Assembly (NCBI RefSeq): GCF_001276715.1
Contig: NZ_LIUQ01000007.1
Location: forward strand, 45,228 to 109,227
Direction: 5' to 3'
Length of the DNA stretch: 64,000 nt
From: Planktothricoides sp. SR001
GTDB lineage: Bacteria > Cyanobacteriota > Cyanobacteriia > Cyanobacteriales > Laspinemataceae
The position numbers and the translations under genes were made by a program. The notes under the pieces were generated by a model, which worked only from the letters and a program-made list of their open reading frames with translations, did no database searches and was not told where the DNA came from. The number at the start of each line of letters is the position of its first letter. The first letter of the stretch is position 1. Shown here piece after piece: positions 8,994 through 18,217 of the stretch.

Positions 8994-9968
8994 GTGAACT
9001 TGCAACGAAATCCTCATTTGATTCTGCGAACTGAATCCGGTGAGCGCTATCTTCCCCTGATCGGTACAAGCTGCTGGACAATTGGTCGCAGTGACGATAA
9101 TCATTTTGTGTTGCCAGACCGATGGATTTCCCGAAACCATGCCATGATGCAGCGGACAGAAGGGGGTGAATTTTACTTAATCGATCTGGGCAGCCGTAAT
9201 GGTACGTTTGTGAATGGCCGACGGGTGACGATTCCTGTCACTTTACAAAATGGCGATCGCATCACCTTTGGGGAAACGGAAATTGATTTTTACTCAGGGA
9301 TGGACAAACCTACGGAGTCTGTCGATGACCAAGACTCCCAGGATTTAACCGCCGCCTTATATCAACGCTGTTTAATTTCTGTGATGGTGGTGGATATTCG
9401 CAATTTCACCGTCCTGACTCGGCAACTGGACGAGAAAATTCTGTCAGAAGTGATTGGCACCTGGTTTCGCTATGCCGGTGATATTATTAGAACTCATGGT
9501 AGTTGGGTGGATAAATATATTGGCGATGCGGTGATGGCGGTTTGGTTTCATCGCAGCAATCAAGTGAGTTCAGAAGAAGTGCTGCAAATTTGTCAGTCTT
9601 TGATTGGTTTAGCCCAGATCACCGAAAAACTGAATCAGAAATATCCTCTGCCCTTTCCATTACGGATTGGTGCCGGGGTAAATACGGGCTATGCGATGGT
9701 TGGCAATACCGGGACGGGCGATCGCCAAGACTATACCGCCCTGGGGGATACGGTGAATGCGGCATTTCGCCTAGAAACAACCACGAAACAAATTGGCTGT
9801 GATATTGCCTTTGGGGAAACCACTTATAAAGCCCTCTCCGCTTGGGAACCGAATGAGCAAGTATTCCAACAGCATACGGTGCATTTAAAAGGCTACGATA
9901 AACCCACCGTGACTTACGGGGGATCTTTTGTGGATTTGGAAAAATTTGTCCAGATAAAAAGTTCTTAA
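8994..9968 (+). CDS. FHA-domain adenylate/guanylate cyclase (class III)
   Basis: 324 residues. Residues ~25-100 form an FHA phosphothreonine-binding domain (WTIGRSDDNHFVLPDRWISR, then LGSRNGTFVNG). Residues ~125-305 form a class III cyclase domain: the metal-binding aspartates appear in VVDIRNFTVL and DKYIGDAVMAVW, followed by the dimer-arm motif GVNTGYAMVGNTGTGDRQ and ALGDTVNAAFRLE. It should make cyclic AMP (possibly cGMP) in the cytoplasm under control of a phosphorylated partner. The start is GTG at 8994, supported by GGGAGG seven bases upstream. A cNMP-binding protein encoded at 44010-47300 could be an effector, but nothing links them except content. Confidence 0.92.
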   Translation: MNLQRNPHLILRTESGERYLPLIGTSCWTIGRSDDNHFVLPDRWISRNHAMMQRTEGGEFYLIDLGSRNGTFVNGRRVTIPVTLQNGDRITFGETEIDFYSGMDKPTESVDDQDSQDLTAALYQRCLISVMVVDIRNFTVLTRQLDEKILSEVIGTWFRYAGDIIRTHGSWVDKYIGDAVMAVWFHRSNQVSSEEVLQICQSLIGLAQITEKLNQKYPLPFPLRIGAGVNTGYAMVGNTGTGDRQDYTALGDTVNAAFRLETTTKQIGCDIAFGETTYKALSAWEPNEQVFQQHTVHLKGYDKPTVTYGGSFVDLEKFVQIKSS

Positions 9969-10156
9969 CTAAAATGCTTAACTAAAGATACTTGGCTCTA
10001 GAATTTTCTGGTGATTTGCCAATTTTCCAGAGCGAATATTATTGTTGTGCTGTCCAGGACTTACGCAACTTAGAACCGGATTTTCTGAGGGATTTAGGCG
10101 ATTGGTTTGATTTGCCTTATCCTATTTCAGTGAAACCTAAAAAAAATAGTAGTTTT

Positions 10157-10924
10157 ATGGCTGGACATAGTAAGTGGGCAAATATTAAGCGCCAAAAAGC
10201 TAGAGTAGATGCGAAAAAAGGCAAGATGTTTACGAAAATCTCGCGAGAGATTATCGTGGCAGCGCGATCGGGTGTTCCAGATCCGGAGGGTAATTTTCAA
10301 TTGCGGACGGCGATCGAAAAAGCCAAGGCTGCCGGAATTCCTAATGATAATATTGAACGAGCGATCGCCAAAGGTGCCGGAACTTGGGACTCTGGCAGCG
10401 ATAACTATGAAGCGATTCGTTATGAAGGATATGGTTCTGGGGGAGTGGCAATATTAATTGAAGCATTGACCGATAACCGGAATCGAACCGCAGCAGATTT
10501 AAGGGTGGCATTTAGTAAAAATGGCGGCAACTTAGGAGAAACAGGTTGCGTGAGTTGGATGTTTGAACAAAAAGGAGTCTGTATTATCCAAGGTTCAGTG
10601 GATGAAGATGAGTTACTAGAAGTCTTGCTAGAAGCTGGGGCTGAATCTTATGAATTAACGGACGTGGACGATATCCCAGGGGCGGAAGTTTTTACAGAAA
10701 TTAGCAATCTAGAAAATCTGACTCAAATCTTAAAGCAAAAAGGCTATGCAGTAATCGAATCAGAATTGCGTTGGATTCCGGGCAATAATATAGAAGTAAC
10801 CGATCCAGATGTGGCGCGATCGCTTCTCAAATTAATGGATGCATTAGAAGACTTAGATGATGTGCAAAATGTCACCGCCAACTTTAATCTAGCGGATGAA
10901 TTAATGTCTTTAAGTTTCCTGTAA
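10157..10924 (+). CDS. yebC: YebC/PmpR family protein
   Basis: 255 residues starting [20 protein letters not shown], the invariant N terminus of the YebC/PmpR (TACO1-like) family. Members have been described as DNA-binding transcriptional regulators, and more recently the family was tied to translation of difficult peptide motifs. Conserved blocks follow: [33 protein letters not shown] and [13 protein letters not shown]. The true start is ATG 10157; the frame is open further upstream to 9992, but those residues are not family-like. A strong inverted-repeat terminator lies 140 bp downstream. Confidence 0.95.
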   Translation: MAGHSKWANIKRQKARVDAKKGKMFTKISREIIVAARSGVPDPEGNFQLRTAIEKAKAAGIPNDNIERAIAKGAGTWDSGSDNYEAIRYEGYGSGGVAILIEALTDNRNRTAADLRVAFSKNGGNLGETGCVSWMFEQKGVCIIQGSVDEDELLEVLLEAGAESYELTDVDDIPGAEVFTEISNLENLTQILKQKGYAVIESELRWIPGNNIEVTDPDVARSLLKLMDALEDLDDVQNVTANFNLADELMSLSFL

Positions 10925-11065
10925 TTTTTGTTTACAGCAGTTTCCTCTGCTATGGGATACACTTCGCTCCTCCACCCCCCCTTTGATCTCCCCCTTTCAC
11001 CGCGATCGGGTTGGGAGGGTCGAGATGTACCTTATTACATCCCAAAGCGCTATAATAGCTGCGTG

Positions 11066-11100
11066 AAAAACCCGGTTTTTTTCAAAAAAACCGGGTTTTT
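11066..11100. terminator. Bidirectional hairpin terminator (yebC / carbonic anhydrase)
   Basis: AAAAACCCGGTTTTTTT (11066-11082) and its exact complement (11084-11100) are separated by one base, giving a long stem with A- and T-runs on both sides. It lies between convergent genes ending at 10924 and 11151 and can serve both. The core AACCCGGTTT is shared with the AGAAACCGGGTTTCT repeats elsewhere. Confidence 0.85.
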
Positions 11101-11150
11101 AGCTTGACTAGCTCATTATTCTACTAATATTCTACTAATATTAATCAGAA

Positions 11151-11993
11151 TCAATGATGATGAATTTTGCGCCGATGCAACGGTTGCACTGGTCGCGCAT
11201 TCATCGGATAAATTTCCATAAACTGCTCAATTTGTTCTGCCGAAGCTTCGATGGGCGTTGTCATCACATACCATTTCACCGCTTCACTGCAAGGAGGGGT
11301 GGTTAAAGAACCGTCATAACTATAGTATTCCCGATTCTCTGGTAAAAAATTATAGGCATTAACCATCAACTTTTCCAGGGTTTTTTCTCCTTCACTTTCC
11401 GGCAAATGATCCCAAATTTGCTGGAGAAAATAATTTTCTGATCCTTCTTCAATAAAGACTCCCACAACGGCAAAATTTCCCGCCTGATTCTGGTGAACTA
11501 AGTGCAGTTCCATCCCATAAGCCATCTCGTCAACCGTATGTTCGCTAGGGGTGTGAAAGTGAAACTCAAGCAACCGATAAGTTTCTCCATCAATTTCCAT
11601 AGAACTGCCCCCAGAACTGCCCCCAGAATAATCGACTTGAATCGTATGACCATTATTTTTAACCGTTAAAGGAATTCTCTGATAATTAAATTTAAGCGGC
11701 TTCGGAGTAGACTCAGAATTGATTTTTCGCTCAAAATTATCTGAATCGAAATTAATTGGTGATTGATATTGTCCGGTTTTACATAAGACATATTCTGCAC
11801 TTATTTTCCCCCAACGGCTAGGGTTTCTCGAACCGCCATAACTCCAATGGACTAAATAATGATTTTCGGCGATTGCCTCATGTGTTTCTGCTCTCGGATT
11901 TGGATTAATGATAACTTGTAAAAGCAAAACAAACAGACAATATACGAGAATTAGAGAACCAAGCAAAAAATTATTTTTTATAAATTTAATCAT
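11151..11993 (-). CDS. Alpha-type carbonic anhydrase (EcaA-like)
   Basis: Catalyses CO2/bicarbonate interconversion, probably in the periplasm. 280 residues start with a hydrophobic signal or anchor (FLLGSLILVYCLFVLLLQVI). Then come the alpha-CA landmarks HWSYGG, QSPINFDSDN, the zinc-ligand region EFHFHTPSEH with the third histidine in MELHLVHQNQ, and the C-terminal YDGSLTTPPCSEAVKWYVM. All three zinc histidines appear intact. A small in-frame duplication (GGSSGGSS) is present before the zinc site. The C terminus is His-rich (RRKIHHH). It is convergent with yebC across a shared terminator. The family assignment is secure; export is inferred. Confidence 0.94.
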   Translation of the reverse strand: MIKFIKNNFLLGSLILVYCLFVLLLQVIINPNPRAETHEAIAENHYLVHWSYGGSRNPSRWGKISAEYVLCKTGQYQSPINFDSDNFERKINSESTPKPLKFNYQRIPLTVKNNGHTIQVDYSGGSSGGSSMEIDGETYRLLEFHFHTPSEHTVDEMAYGMELHLVHQNQAGNFAVVGVFIEEGSENYFLQQIWDHLPESEGEKTLEKLMVNAYNFLPENREYYSYDGSLTTPPCSEAVKWYVMTTPIEASAEQIEQFMEIYPMNARPVQPLHRRKIHHH

Positions 11994-12064
11994 AGATTAA
12001 ATCGCACATTTTTTCGCTAAAAAATATCACTGTTAAAAACAGAAAAAACCTTGAACAGCAGCCG

Positions 12065-12610
12065 TTAAGAAATATCAGATCCTCCCCAGAACTGCTTTAA
12101 AATATCTATTGGTGAACGATCCCAGGTATCAATATGTTCGTAAATCAAACCAGCATGATTTAGCTTGTACGTGGAATAACCATTAAACAAGAGTGTTGGT
12201 TTCCAAGGCAAGCGTAAAATTCCCCGCACAGTCCAGTTGGCTAAGATAATTTCTGGTTCACTCTCTGGTTTAGTTTGCTGGACATTATGTAAATCAAAAT
12301 AGAGTTCGGTAAAAAATAGCCGGCCATGAAATCGCAGTGTCCAGAAGATAATCCGATAGTTAAATTTGCCTTTAAATGTATTTACCGGGTCTTTAAAAAA
12401 AATATCTTCAGCGTAGATATCGTAAGATAAATCTCGTTCAAATAAAGTGGGTAACTCTTGTTGCAGGGTGGCGATCGCCTTCGGGATAGCTGCCCTGACC
12501 GCTGTTTGTACTTGTTGTGGATTTTCGCTCACTGGTAGGAAGGAGAATTTACTCCGGATTGACTTCTTTCTTATTTTAGGCAAATTTATGCTCAATGCGG
12601 CGATCGCCAT
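12065..12610 (-). CDS. DUF2358 family protein
   Basis: 181 residues matching the cyanobacterial/plastid DUF2358 family, which has an NTF2-like character: LQQELPTLFERDLSYDIYAE, then IFFKDPVNTFKG, then LPWKPTLLFNGYSTYKLNHAG. No enzymatic function is established. The first ~35 residues (basic, RKKSIRSK) are not conserved; an internal GTG near 12532 (VSENPQQV) is a possible alternative start. No operon partner is evident: the neighbour at 11993 is 70 bp downstream on the same strand. Confidence 0.8.
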   Translation of the reverse strand: MAIAALSINLPKIRKKSIRSKFSFLPVSENPQQVQTAVRAAIPKAIATLQQELPTLFERDLSYDIYAEDIFFKDPVNTFKGKFNYRIIFWTLRFHGRLFFTELYFDLHNVQQTKPESEPEIILANWTVRGILRLPWKPTLLFNGYSTYKLNHAGLIYEHIDTWDRSPIDILKQFWGGSDIS

Positions 12611-12622
12611 TGACCATTATTA

Positions 12623-12690
12623 AACAACAAGCAACAAACAACAAACAACAAATAACCAACAACACATAACAAATAACCAACAACACATAA
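12623..12690. repeat. AACAACAAACAACAAATAACC low-complexity repeat
   Basis: Short AACAA/ACCAAC words are repeated upstream of the DUF2358 gene, including two copies of AACAAATAACCAACAACACA (about 20 bp). The same composition is seen at 32300-32388 and 30755-30800. Confidence 0.75.
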
Positions 12691-12829
12691 ATGATCGTCG
12701 TGAACGGTCAACGGTGAACAGTTAATTGAGCAATTTTGGCGAAAGAAAAATTTGGAAATGGTCATCACATAAGTTAAATTGAATTGTCAGAGATTTTAAT
12801 AGACTTGATAGTTGCCGAATAAATTACTG

Positions 12830-14194
12830 ATGATTCATGTAGTGGGAATTGGTTTAGATGGAGTCGCCGGGTTGACCGCACCTGTACGACAAATTGTGGA
12901 GCAAGCGACTATTTTAGTGGGGAGCGATCGCCACCTGAGTTATTTCCCAGACCATCCGGCAGAACGGCTGGTCATTGGCTCAATGAATATAATTAATATT
13001 ATCTTGCGGAAACTGCGCCGCCGACTGGAAAATTATCTCACTCAGGAAATCACTCAGGAAAATTTCGGCAATAGGGAACCGGGGCGGGAAATTTCCTCAG
13101 TGAATCCGCTTTCTCTGCCTTGTATCGTGATTTTAGTCTCTGGCGATCCCTTATTTTTTGGCTTGGGACGACTGCTGCTGGAATCATTTCCCCCGGAACA
13201 TCTCACCTTTCATCCACATATAAGTAGTATTCAACTTGCGTTTAACCGAGTCAAAATTCCCTGGCAAGATGCTACATTCATTAGTATGTCCGGTCGTCCT
13301 GGGGATGAATTAATTAACGCGGTAAAAAAAGGGGTGGAAAAAATTGCCATTCTCACGGGCGATCGCAATACCCCCAGCGCGATCGCCCGGCTCATTCTTT
13401 CCTTAGATTTAGCGGTTTCCTATCAATTTTGGGTCTGTGAAAACCTGGGTAGTCAGGAAGAAAAAGTCCAATGTTTCTCAGACCTCAGCGAAATAAAACC
13501 ACAAACCTTGGGCGAATTAGGCGAATTAAATGTCGTTTTATTAATCCGCCAATCTCCCGAAAAAACTCAGCCCATTGATTTAAATAAATTACCGCAAATC
13601 GGCATTCCTGATCATTACTTTGTCAGTTTTCGCGATTCCCTTCGGGATAGCTTCGCTTCACGCCCCGAATTAATTACTAAGCGAGAAATTCGCCTGCTAA
13701 TCTTAGGAGAACTTGCCCTCAAGCCGAACCAAACAATTTGGGATATTGGCGCAGGAACTGGTTCAGTTGCCATTGAAATCGCCCGGTTATTTCCCACGTC
13801 TAATATCTATGCCATTGAAAAAAGTGCGGAAGGAATTGCCCTAATTGAACAAAACTGCCAACGGTTTCATTTGTCTAACGTAGTTTCAATTTATGGCAGC
13901 GCCCCAGATATTTTATATCGCCTAGCAGTTCCCGACCGAATTTTTATTGGGGGAACCGGGGGTTCCCTGCGGCAAATTCTGAGTCTTTGTAGTAGCTACA
14001 TGGCTCATCATGGCATCATTGTATTAACGATTACCTCTATAGAAAATCTGAATATTGCGATCGCCTGGGCGCAAACATCCGGCTGGCAATATCAACTATT
14101 ACAAGTCAATCTTTATCGCTCAGTTCCCATTGCCGAACTTACCCGGTTATCACCCCTAAATCCGGTCACGATTGTTACTTTGAATCAAAAATAA
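12830..14194 (+). CDS. cobL: Precorrin-6Y C5,15-methyltransferase (CobL / CbiET fusion)
   Basis: A bifunctional corrin-ring enzyme of cobalamin synthesis that methylates C5 and C15 and decarboxylates the C12 acetate. Residues 1-~220 are the CbiE/CobL N-terminal tetrapyrrole methylase (VVGIGLDGVAGLT, then VSGDPLFFGLGR). Residues ~265-450 are the CbiT domain, with the SAM motif WDIGAGTGSVAIEIARLFP and the family block LITKREIRLLILGELALKP. I use ATG 12830 (MIHVVGIGLDG) rather than the upstream TTG. Two oddities are visible. Eight extra residues, SLRDSFAS (13637-13660), interrupt FRD..RPELITK and come from a palindrome. A stretch GNREPGRE (13066-13090) also looks repeat-derived. Both are in frame and in linkers or loops. 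Confidence 0.93.
   Translation: MIHVVGIGLDGVAGLTAPVRQIVEQATILVGSDRHLSYFPDHPAERLVIGSMNIINIILRKLRRRLENYLTQEITQENFGNREPGREISSVNPLSLPCIVILVSGDPLFFGLGRLLLESFPPEHLTFHPHISSIQLAFNRVKIPWQDATFISMSGRPGDELINAVKKGVEKIAILTGDRNTPSAIARLILSLDLAVSYQFWVCENLGSQEEKVQCFSDLSEIKPQTLGELGELNVVLLIRQSPEKTQPIDLNKLPQIGIPDHYFVSFRDSLRDSFASRPELITKREIRLLILGELALKPNQTIWDIGAGTGSVAIEIARLFPTSNIYAIEKSAEGIALIEQNCQRFHLSNVVSIYGSAPDILYRLAVPDRIFIGGTGGSLRQILSLCSSYMAHHGIIVLTITSIENLNIAIAWAQTSGWQYQLLQVNLYRSVPIAELTRLSPLNPVTIVTLNQK
13637..13660 (+). repeat. 24-bp palindrome-derived insert inside cobL
   Basis: GATTCCCTTCGGGATAGC begins a short hairpin (ATTCCC/GGGAT) that adds SLRDSFAS between FRD and RPELITK. The same GATTCCC...GGGAT opening occurs in the insert within the PEBP gene (43164-43196). 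Confidence 0.6.
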
Positions 14195-14613
14195 TTAATA
14201 TTGATTTTTTGTGGTTTTTTATTTCGATTCCCACCAAAAATCAGATAGCTATCGGTTTTCTGAACTTTACAGCATTTGTCTGATTAGTGAACCACAAATC
14301 TTGGATTCAGGCGAAGCATTTCCGTAAAAAATTGGGTCAACAGCCATTGGGTCAAGTTGGGTCAACAGCCCTACAAGCCCAGATCGAACCCCGCAATATC
14401 TGTGGTCTATTCAATCGAAAACCGCCGTATGCAAACCAGCAAAAATTGGTTATGTGAACTTCTCGATTTCTGCTGGTTTGCCCTATTTATTCGGGTCTTT
14501 GCGTCATGCCATCCGGCACGCTTCGTGATCGGCCAAAATGCATCAATTTGCCTTCCGTCCGGCTTCACATTGATAGTTTTACCCTTTGTCTGATGCCATA
14601 AAAAAGAGGATTT
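14195..14613. other. Intergenic region without a recognised gene
   Basis: Between cobL and livF, whose 3' ends face each other. It holds imperfect GGGTCAACAGCC direct repeats (14333-14372), a CCATCCGGCACGCTTCGTG palindrome-like word near 14508 and a GCGAAGCATTTCCG fragment near 14311. A short open frame at 14357-14593 has no family features and I do not call it. Confidence 0.6.
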
Positions 14614-15390
14614 TTAACCCAAATAGGCTTGTCTTACCCGGTCATCATTCAACAAATCTGAGGCTTTTCCCGTCAGAGTAATGCGACCGGCTTCTAACAC
14701 ATATCCCCGATGAGAAATTTGCAGGGCTAAATGGGCGTTTTGCTCAACGAGCAGAATCGTAACGCCGAGGTCGCGCAGATTTTGGATAATCGAGAAAATT
14801 TCCCGCACAATCGCGGGGGCAAGACCCAGGCTAGGCTCATCCAATAGTAACAGTTTCGGTCGGCTCATTACCGCACGTGCGATCGCCAACATTTGCTGTT
14901 CTCCACCACTGAGAGTTCCTGCTAGTTGATGGCGGCGTTCGGCCAACCGGGGAAACACTTCAAATTGTCGAGAAATATCGGCCTTGATTTCTGCGGAATT
15001 AGAATGAATATAAGCGCCTAATTCCAAATTATCTAGCACCGTTTGTCTGGCGAGCACTCGCCGTCCTTCAGGGGAATGGGCAATGCCGAGTCTGACCACT
15101 TCATGGGGGGGACGACGGGTAATATTTCGCCCCTGATAAATAATCTCACCGCTGCGAGGATTGACCAGTCGAGAAATTGCCCGTAAGGTGGTACTTTTGC
15201 CTGCACCATTAGCCCCAATTAAAGTCACCACCTCACCCACGTTAACGGTGAGATTGATACTTTGCAAAGCTTGAATGCCGCCGTAGTTAACAGAAAGGTT
15301 GTTAATTTCTAGGAGCGGGATTAGTTTTTCTGGTTGAGCTAAGTTGCTGGTTTGATCTATATTCATTTGTGATTTTAAATCCTCATTCAT
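14614..15390 (-). CDS. livF: Branched-chain/neutral amino-acid ABC transporter ATPase LivF
   Basis: One of two ATPases of a HAAT-type importer. The Walker A GANGAGKSTTLRAI, signature LSGGEQQMLAIARAVM and Walker B LLLLDEPSLGLAP are intact, and the short C-terminal end ASDLLNDDRVRQAYLG is typical of LivF. The likely start at 15390 overlaps the livG stop by 8 bp (ATGAATGA), implying translational coupling; 15366 is an alternative. It is the last gene of the livH-livM-livG-livF run on the minus strand. In cyanobacteria such clusters include the Nat neutral amino-acid permeases and the urea Urt system. Absence of urease genes and the binding-protein sequence favour amino acids, but the substrate is not proven. 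Confidence 0.93.
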   Translation of the reverse strand: MNEDLKSQMNIDQTSNLAQPEKLIPLLEINNLSVNYGGIQALQSINLTVNVGEVVTLIGANGAGKSTTLRAISRLVNPRSGEIIYQGRNITRRPPHEVVRLGIAHSPEGRRVLARQTVLDNLELGAYIHSNSAEIKADISRQFEVFPRLAERRHQLAGTLSGGEQQMLAIARAVMSRPKLLLLDEPSLGLAPAIVREIFSIIQNLRDLGVTILLVEQNAHLALQISHRGYVLEAGRITLTGKASDLLNDDRVRQAYLG

Positions 15391-16213
15391 CACCCAAATA
15401 AGCTTCAATTACAGCCGGATTATTTTTGACTTCACTGGGTTCACCTAGAGCAATCAATTGACCAAAATCTAAAACGGCAATTCGGTGACATAACCCCATC
15501 ACCAACGGGACATGATGCTCAATCAAAATCACCGTTAAATTAAACTGGTGGCGAATGTCTCGGATAAATTCACTTAATTGATGCTTCTCGTTGGGATTCA
15601 TGCCCGCAGCGGGTTCATCTAATAGGAGGATTTGCGGTTCTAAGGCCAGGGCACGGGCAATTTCTAGGCGACGCTGATCGCCGTAAGCAAAGTTTTTGGC
15701 TTTTTCTAAGGCGCGATCGCCTAATCCCACTAAATTCAGTAATTCTAAAGCCTTCTGTTTGGTTTCTTTCTCGTCAGTAGGAGTTGGCGGCAATCCGAAT
15801 AAACCCCTGAAAAGAGCCGTTGCCTCAGAGGTGTGGCGACTTTTAATATGCCGACCAATCATCACATTTTCCCAGGCAGATAGATCGCCAAACAGACGAA
15901 TATTTTGGAAGGTGCGGGCAATGCCTTTAGCGGCAATTTGATCAGCCCGTAACTGAGTAATTTCTTCTCCTTGATAAATTAGCTGTCCACTAGACGGCGG
16001 CACCAGCCCCGTAATCATATTAAATAAAGTGGTTTTTCCCGCCCCATTGGGGCCAATTAAACCAAAAATTTCGTTGGCATTGACGGTAAAAGATACCTGA
16101 TTCACCGCTACCAGCCCCCCAAAATTCCGGGTCAGACCCTTGCTTTCTAAAAAAGGGTGACTGTTAGATAAGGGTGGATCTGTTTTCGTGATGGCTACGT
16201 TTTCGCTGGTCAT
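15383..16213 (-). CDS. livG: Branched-chain/neutral amino-acid ABC transporter ATPase LivG
   Basis: 276 residues: Walker A GPNGAGKTTLFNMI, LivG-type GIARTFQNIRLFGDLSAWEN, and Walker B with LLLDEPAAGMNPNE. The signature motif is the LivG variant YGDQRRLEIARALA. The C terminus ends KNNPAVIEAYLGDE as expected of the subfamily. Its ATG overlaps the livM stop by 4 bp (ATGA), and livF begins within its last codons, so the three are clearly one operon. The encoded subunit pairs with LivF on the cytoplasmic face of the LivHM channel. Confidence 0.95.
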   Translation of the reverse strand: MTSENVAITKTDPPLSNSHPFLESKGLTRNFGGLVAVNQVSFTVNANEIFGLIGPNGAGKTTLFNMITGLVPPSSGQLIYQGEEITQLRADQIAAKGIARTFQNIRLFGDLSAWENVMIGRHIKSRHTSEATALFRGLFGLPPTPTDEKETKQKALELLNLVGLGDRALEKAKNFAYGDQRRLEIARALALEPQILLLDEPAAGMNPNEKHQLSEFIRDIRHQFNLTVILIEHHVPLVMGLCHRIAVLDFGQLIALGEPSEVKNNPAVIEAYLGDE

Positions 16214-17157
16214 GGGTCTGGTTTAATTTCGTGTTTTAGACTGTGCTGCCGTCTCTTGAATAAGTCTGGCGTAACCAGACCTTGAGGAAAGAAGATGGTT
16301 CCTAAAATAATCAGTAATCCGAAAAAGATTAGGCGACCATCGCGGAGGAATTGGGCTAACCAGAGGGGTAAGTTTGGGGTATCGGCGATCGCCCGCAGGA
16401 TCTCTGGTAAAGCGGTAAATACCATCCCACCTAACACTGGCCCGACAAAAGTTCTGCTGCCCCCAATCAACACAGAAGTCAAATAGACAATACTGGCATC
16501 AAATGTACCTTGACGGGCGTTCCAGGTATTGAGAAAATGGGCACTCACTGCACCCACAATTCCCGCCAAGATTGCACCCAGAGTAAAAGCTAATACCTTA
16601 TAGTAAGTTGGGTTGATGCCCATTGCCCCCGCCGCCAGTTCATCCTCCCGGATGGCGATGAAGGCTCGTCCCACGCGAATTCGCTCTAGGCGGTAGAGTA
16701 TCACCATAGTAATCAGCAGTAAAGGCAGCGCCACCCACAAATACTCAATGGGTGTGGCAAAAGGTTGGGGGATGGCAAAAATCCCGACTGCCCCTCCGGT
16801 GATTTCTAGGTTGAGGGAAATAACCCGCAGGATTTCCACAAAGGCAATGGTGGCGATCGCTAAATAGATTCCTCTTAGCCGCAGGGCGGGAATTCCCACC
16901 AAAAGACCCAATAACCCAGACACAAAGGCGGCAATCAGCATTTCCAATAGCAGCAGATGAATCGGAAACAAACTATCACTGGAGGGAAAAACTTGAGTAG
17001 ATAAAATTGCCGCGATATATCCGCCCAAGGCATAAAAACCAGGACTAGCCAAAGATAGCTGTCCGGTCATCAGTGGCAAATACAGGGATAGCCCTAGCAA
17101 TGCCCCTAGTACCATTGAGACGATGAGCGGCCCGTAAGTGTTGAAAAAATCAGCCAT
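16210..17157 (-). CDS. livM: Branched-chain/neutral amino-acid ABC permease LivM
   Basis: 315 residues, eight or more hydrophobic helices, with the LivM blocks LASPGFYALGGYIAAILSTQ, LRLRGIYLAIATIAFVEILR and the cytoplasmic coupling loop GRAFIAIREDELAAGAMGIN. It is the larger of two permease subunits. The C-terminal 15 residues are basic and hydrophilic. It overlaps livG by 4 bp and is separated from livH by 109 bp containing a five-copy tandem repeat, so coupling with livH may be weaker than within livM-livG-livF. Confidence 0.95.
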   Translation of the reverse strand: MADFFNTYGPLIVSMVLGALLGLSLYLPLMTGQLSLASPGFYALGGYIAAILSTQVFPSSDSLFPIHLLLLEMLIAAFVSGLLGLLVGIPALRLRGIYLAIATIAFVEILRVISLNLEITGGAVGIFAIPQPFATPIEYLWVALPLLLITMVILYRLERIRVGRAFIAIREDELAAGAMGINPTYYKVLAFTLGAILAGIVGAVSAHFLNTWNARQGTFDASIVYLTSVLIGGSRTFVGPVLGGMVFTALPEILRAIADTPNLPLWLAQFLRDGRLIFFGLLIILGTIFFPQGLVTPDLFKRRQHSLKHEIKPDP

Positions 17158-17209
17158 TGATTCTATTGATTCTATTGTGTAAATTTTCTTCAGAGAAGCC
17201 TGGGCAAAT

Positions 17210-17279
17210 TTTAAACTTTCTGGTTTAAACTTTCTGGTTTAAACTTTCTGGTTTAAACTTTCTGGTTTAAACTTTCTGG
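17210..17279. repeat. Five exact tandem copies of a 14-bp unit
   Basis: TTTAAACTTTCTGG is repeated five times without change between livH and livM. The fifth copy overlaps the livH coding end: the last four residues and the TAA stop are read from it. Identical copies suggest recent slippage. Confidence 0.95.
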
Positions 17280-18217
17280 ATCAACCTCCGACCCAATAAA
17301 CCTTGAGGTCTAACCAATAGCATAATAAACAGAATGCCAAAAGCCACTGCATCCTTATAAGCCGAGTAATCTGCGGGCACAAACGCCTCCGCTAATCCAA
17401 TCACCAAACCGCCCAACACTGCTCCCGGAATACTGCCTAACCCTCCGAGTACAATCACCGCTAAACCTTTTAATCCAAAGGCAATGCCAAAATAAGGGCC
17501 AGCAATGCTGACACTCGATCCCACCAAAGTTCCGGCGACCCCAGCCAAGAAACTACTGATGAAAAAGGTCAGAACGATAAAGCCGTCTGTATTAATTCCT
17601 AATAAATTAGCCGCGATCGGATCTTCGGCAACTGCCCGCATTGCCTTGCCATATTTCGTGTAATTAATAAAATAGGTCAAAATGGATAAAATCACCACAG
17701 AAACCCCAAAAATTACCACCTGAACACTGCGAATCGGAATCGGTTGCTCCTCTGTACCAAAGTTAATCGCTGCGGGTAAATTTCCATAGGTATTTCCGGG
17801 AAATGTATAGTTTTCTGCCCCGACTAAATATTGAATCAAATTGACGATGACCAAGGCCACACCCAGGCTAGAAACAACCGTCAGTAAAGAATCAGCCCCT
17901 TTTCGCCGCAACGGACGGAAGGCAAGGCGCTCAATCCCAACCCCGACCAAACCCGCCAGAATACTCCCTAGAATTAAGGCAATAGGAAAGGGTAATTTGA
18001 TTGGCAATTGGCTATTGGCCAACAATCCATTAAAGCCAAAGGCATTTCCCATAATCGCATAGGTGAAATAGGCACCGAGGGTAAAAATTGCCCCATGTGC
18101 AAAATTAATAATCCCCAAGATCGAGAAGATGAGGGTGTAGCCCAAGGCAAAGATGGCATATACACTGCCGATGGATAAACCGTTAAGAAATTGCTGAAAA
18201 AATAGGGTGATGTCCAT
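17267..18217 (-). CDS. livH: Branched-chain/neutral amino-acid ABC permease LivH
   Basis: 316 residues starting MDITLFFQQFLNGLSIGSVY, the canonical LivH N terminus. Further blocks are GYTLIFSILGIINFAHGAIF, the coupling loop GKAMRAVAEDPIAANLLGIN and the C-terminal VRPQGLLGR. It is one half of the transmembrane channel. The final residues IQKV and the stop are encoded by the 14-bp tandem repeat at 17266-17279, so the natural stop may have been lost. The conserved core is complete. The binding-protein gene lies 420 bp upstream on the same strand. Confidence 0.95.
   Translation of the reverse strand: MDITLFFQQFLNGLSIGSVYAIFALGYTLIFSILGIINFAHGAIFTLGAYFTYAIMGNAFGFNGLLANSQLPIKLPFPIALILGSILAGLVGVGIERLAFRPLRRKGADSLLTVVSSLGVALVIVNLIQYLVGAENYTFPGNTYGNLPAAINFGTEEQPIPIRSVQVVIFGVSVVILSILTYFINYTKYGKAMRAVAEDPIAANLLGINTDGFIVLTFFISSFLAGVAGTLVGSSVSIAGPYFGIAFGLKGLAVIVLGGLGSIPGAVLGGLVIGLAEAFVPADYSAYKDAVAFGILFIMLLVRPQGLLGRRLIQKV

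Noticed and set aside
14357-14593. 78-residue plus-strand frame after cobL
   Set aside because: It begins in GGGTCAACAGCC repeats and has no recognisable motif or good start site.
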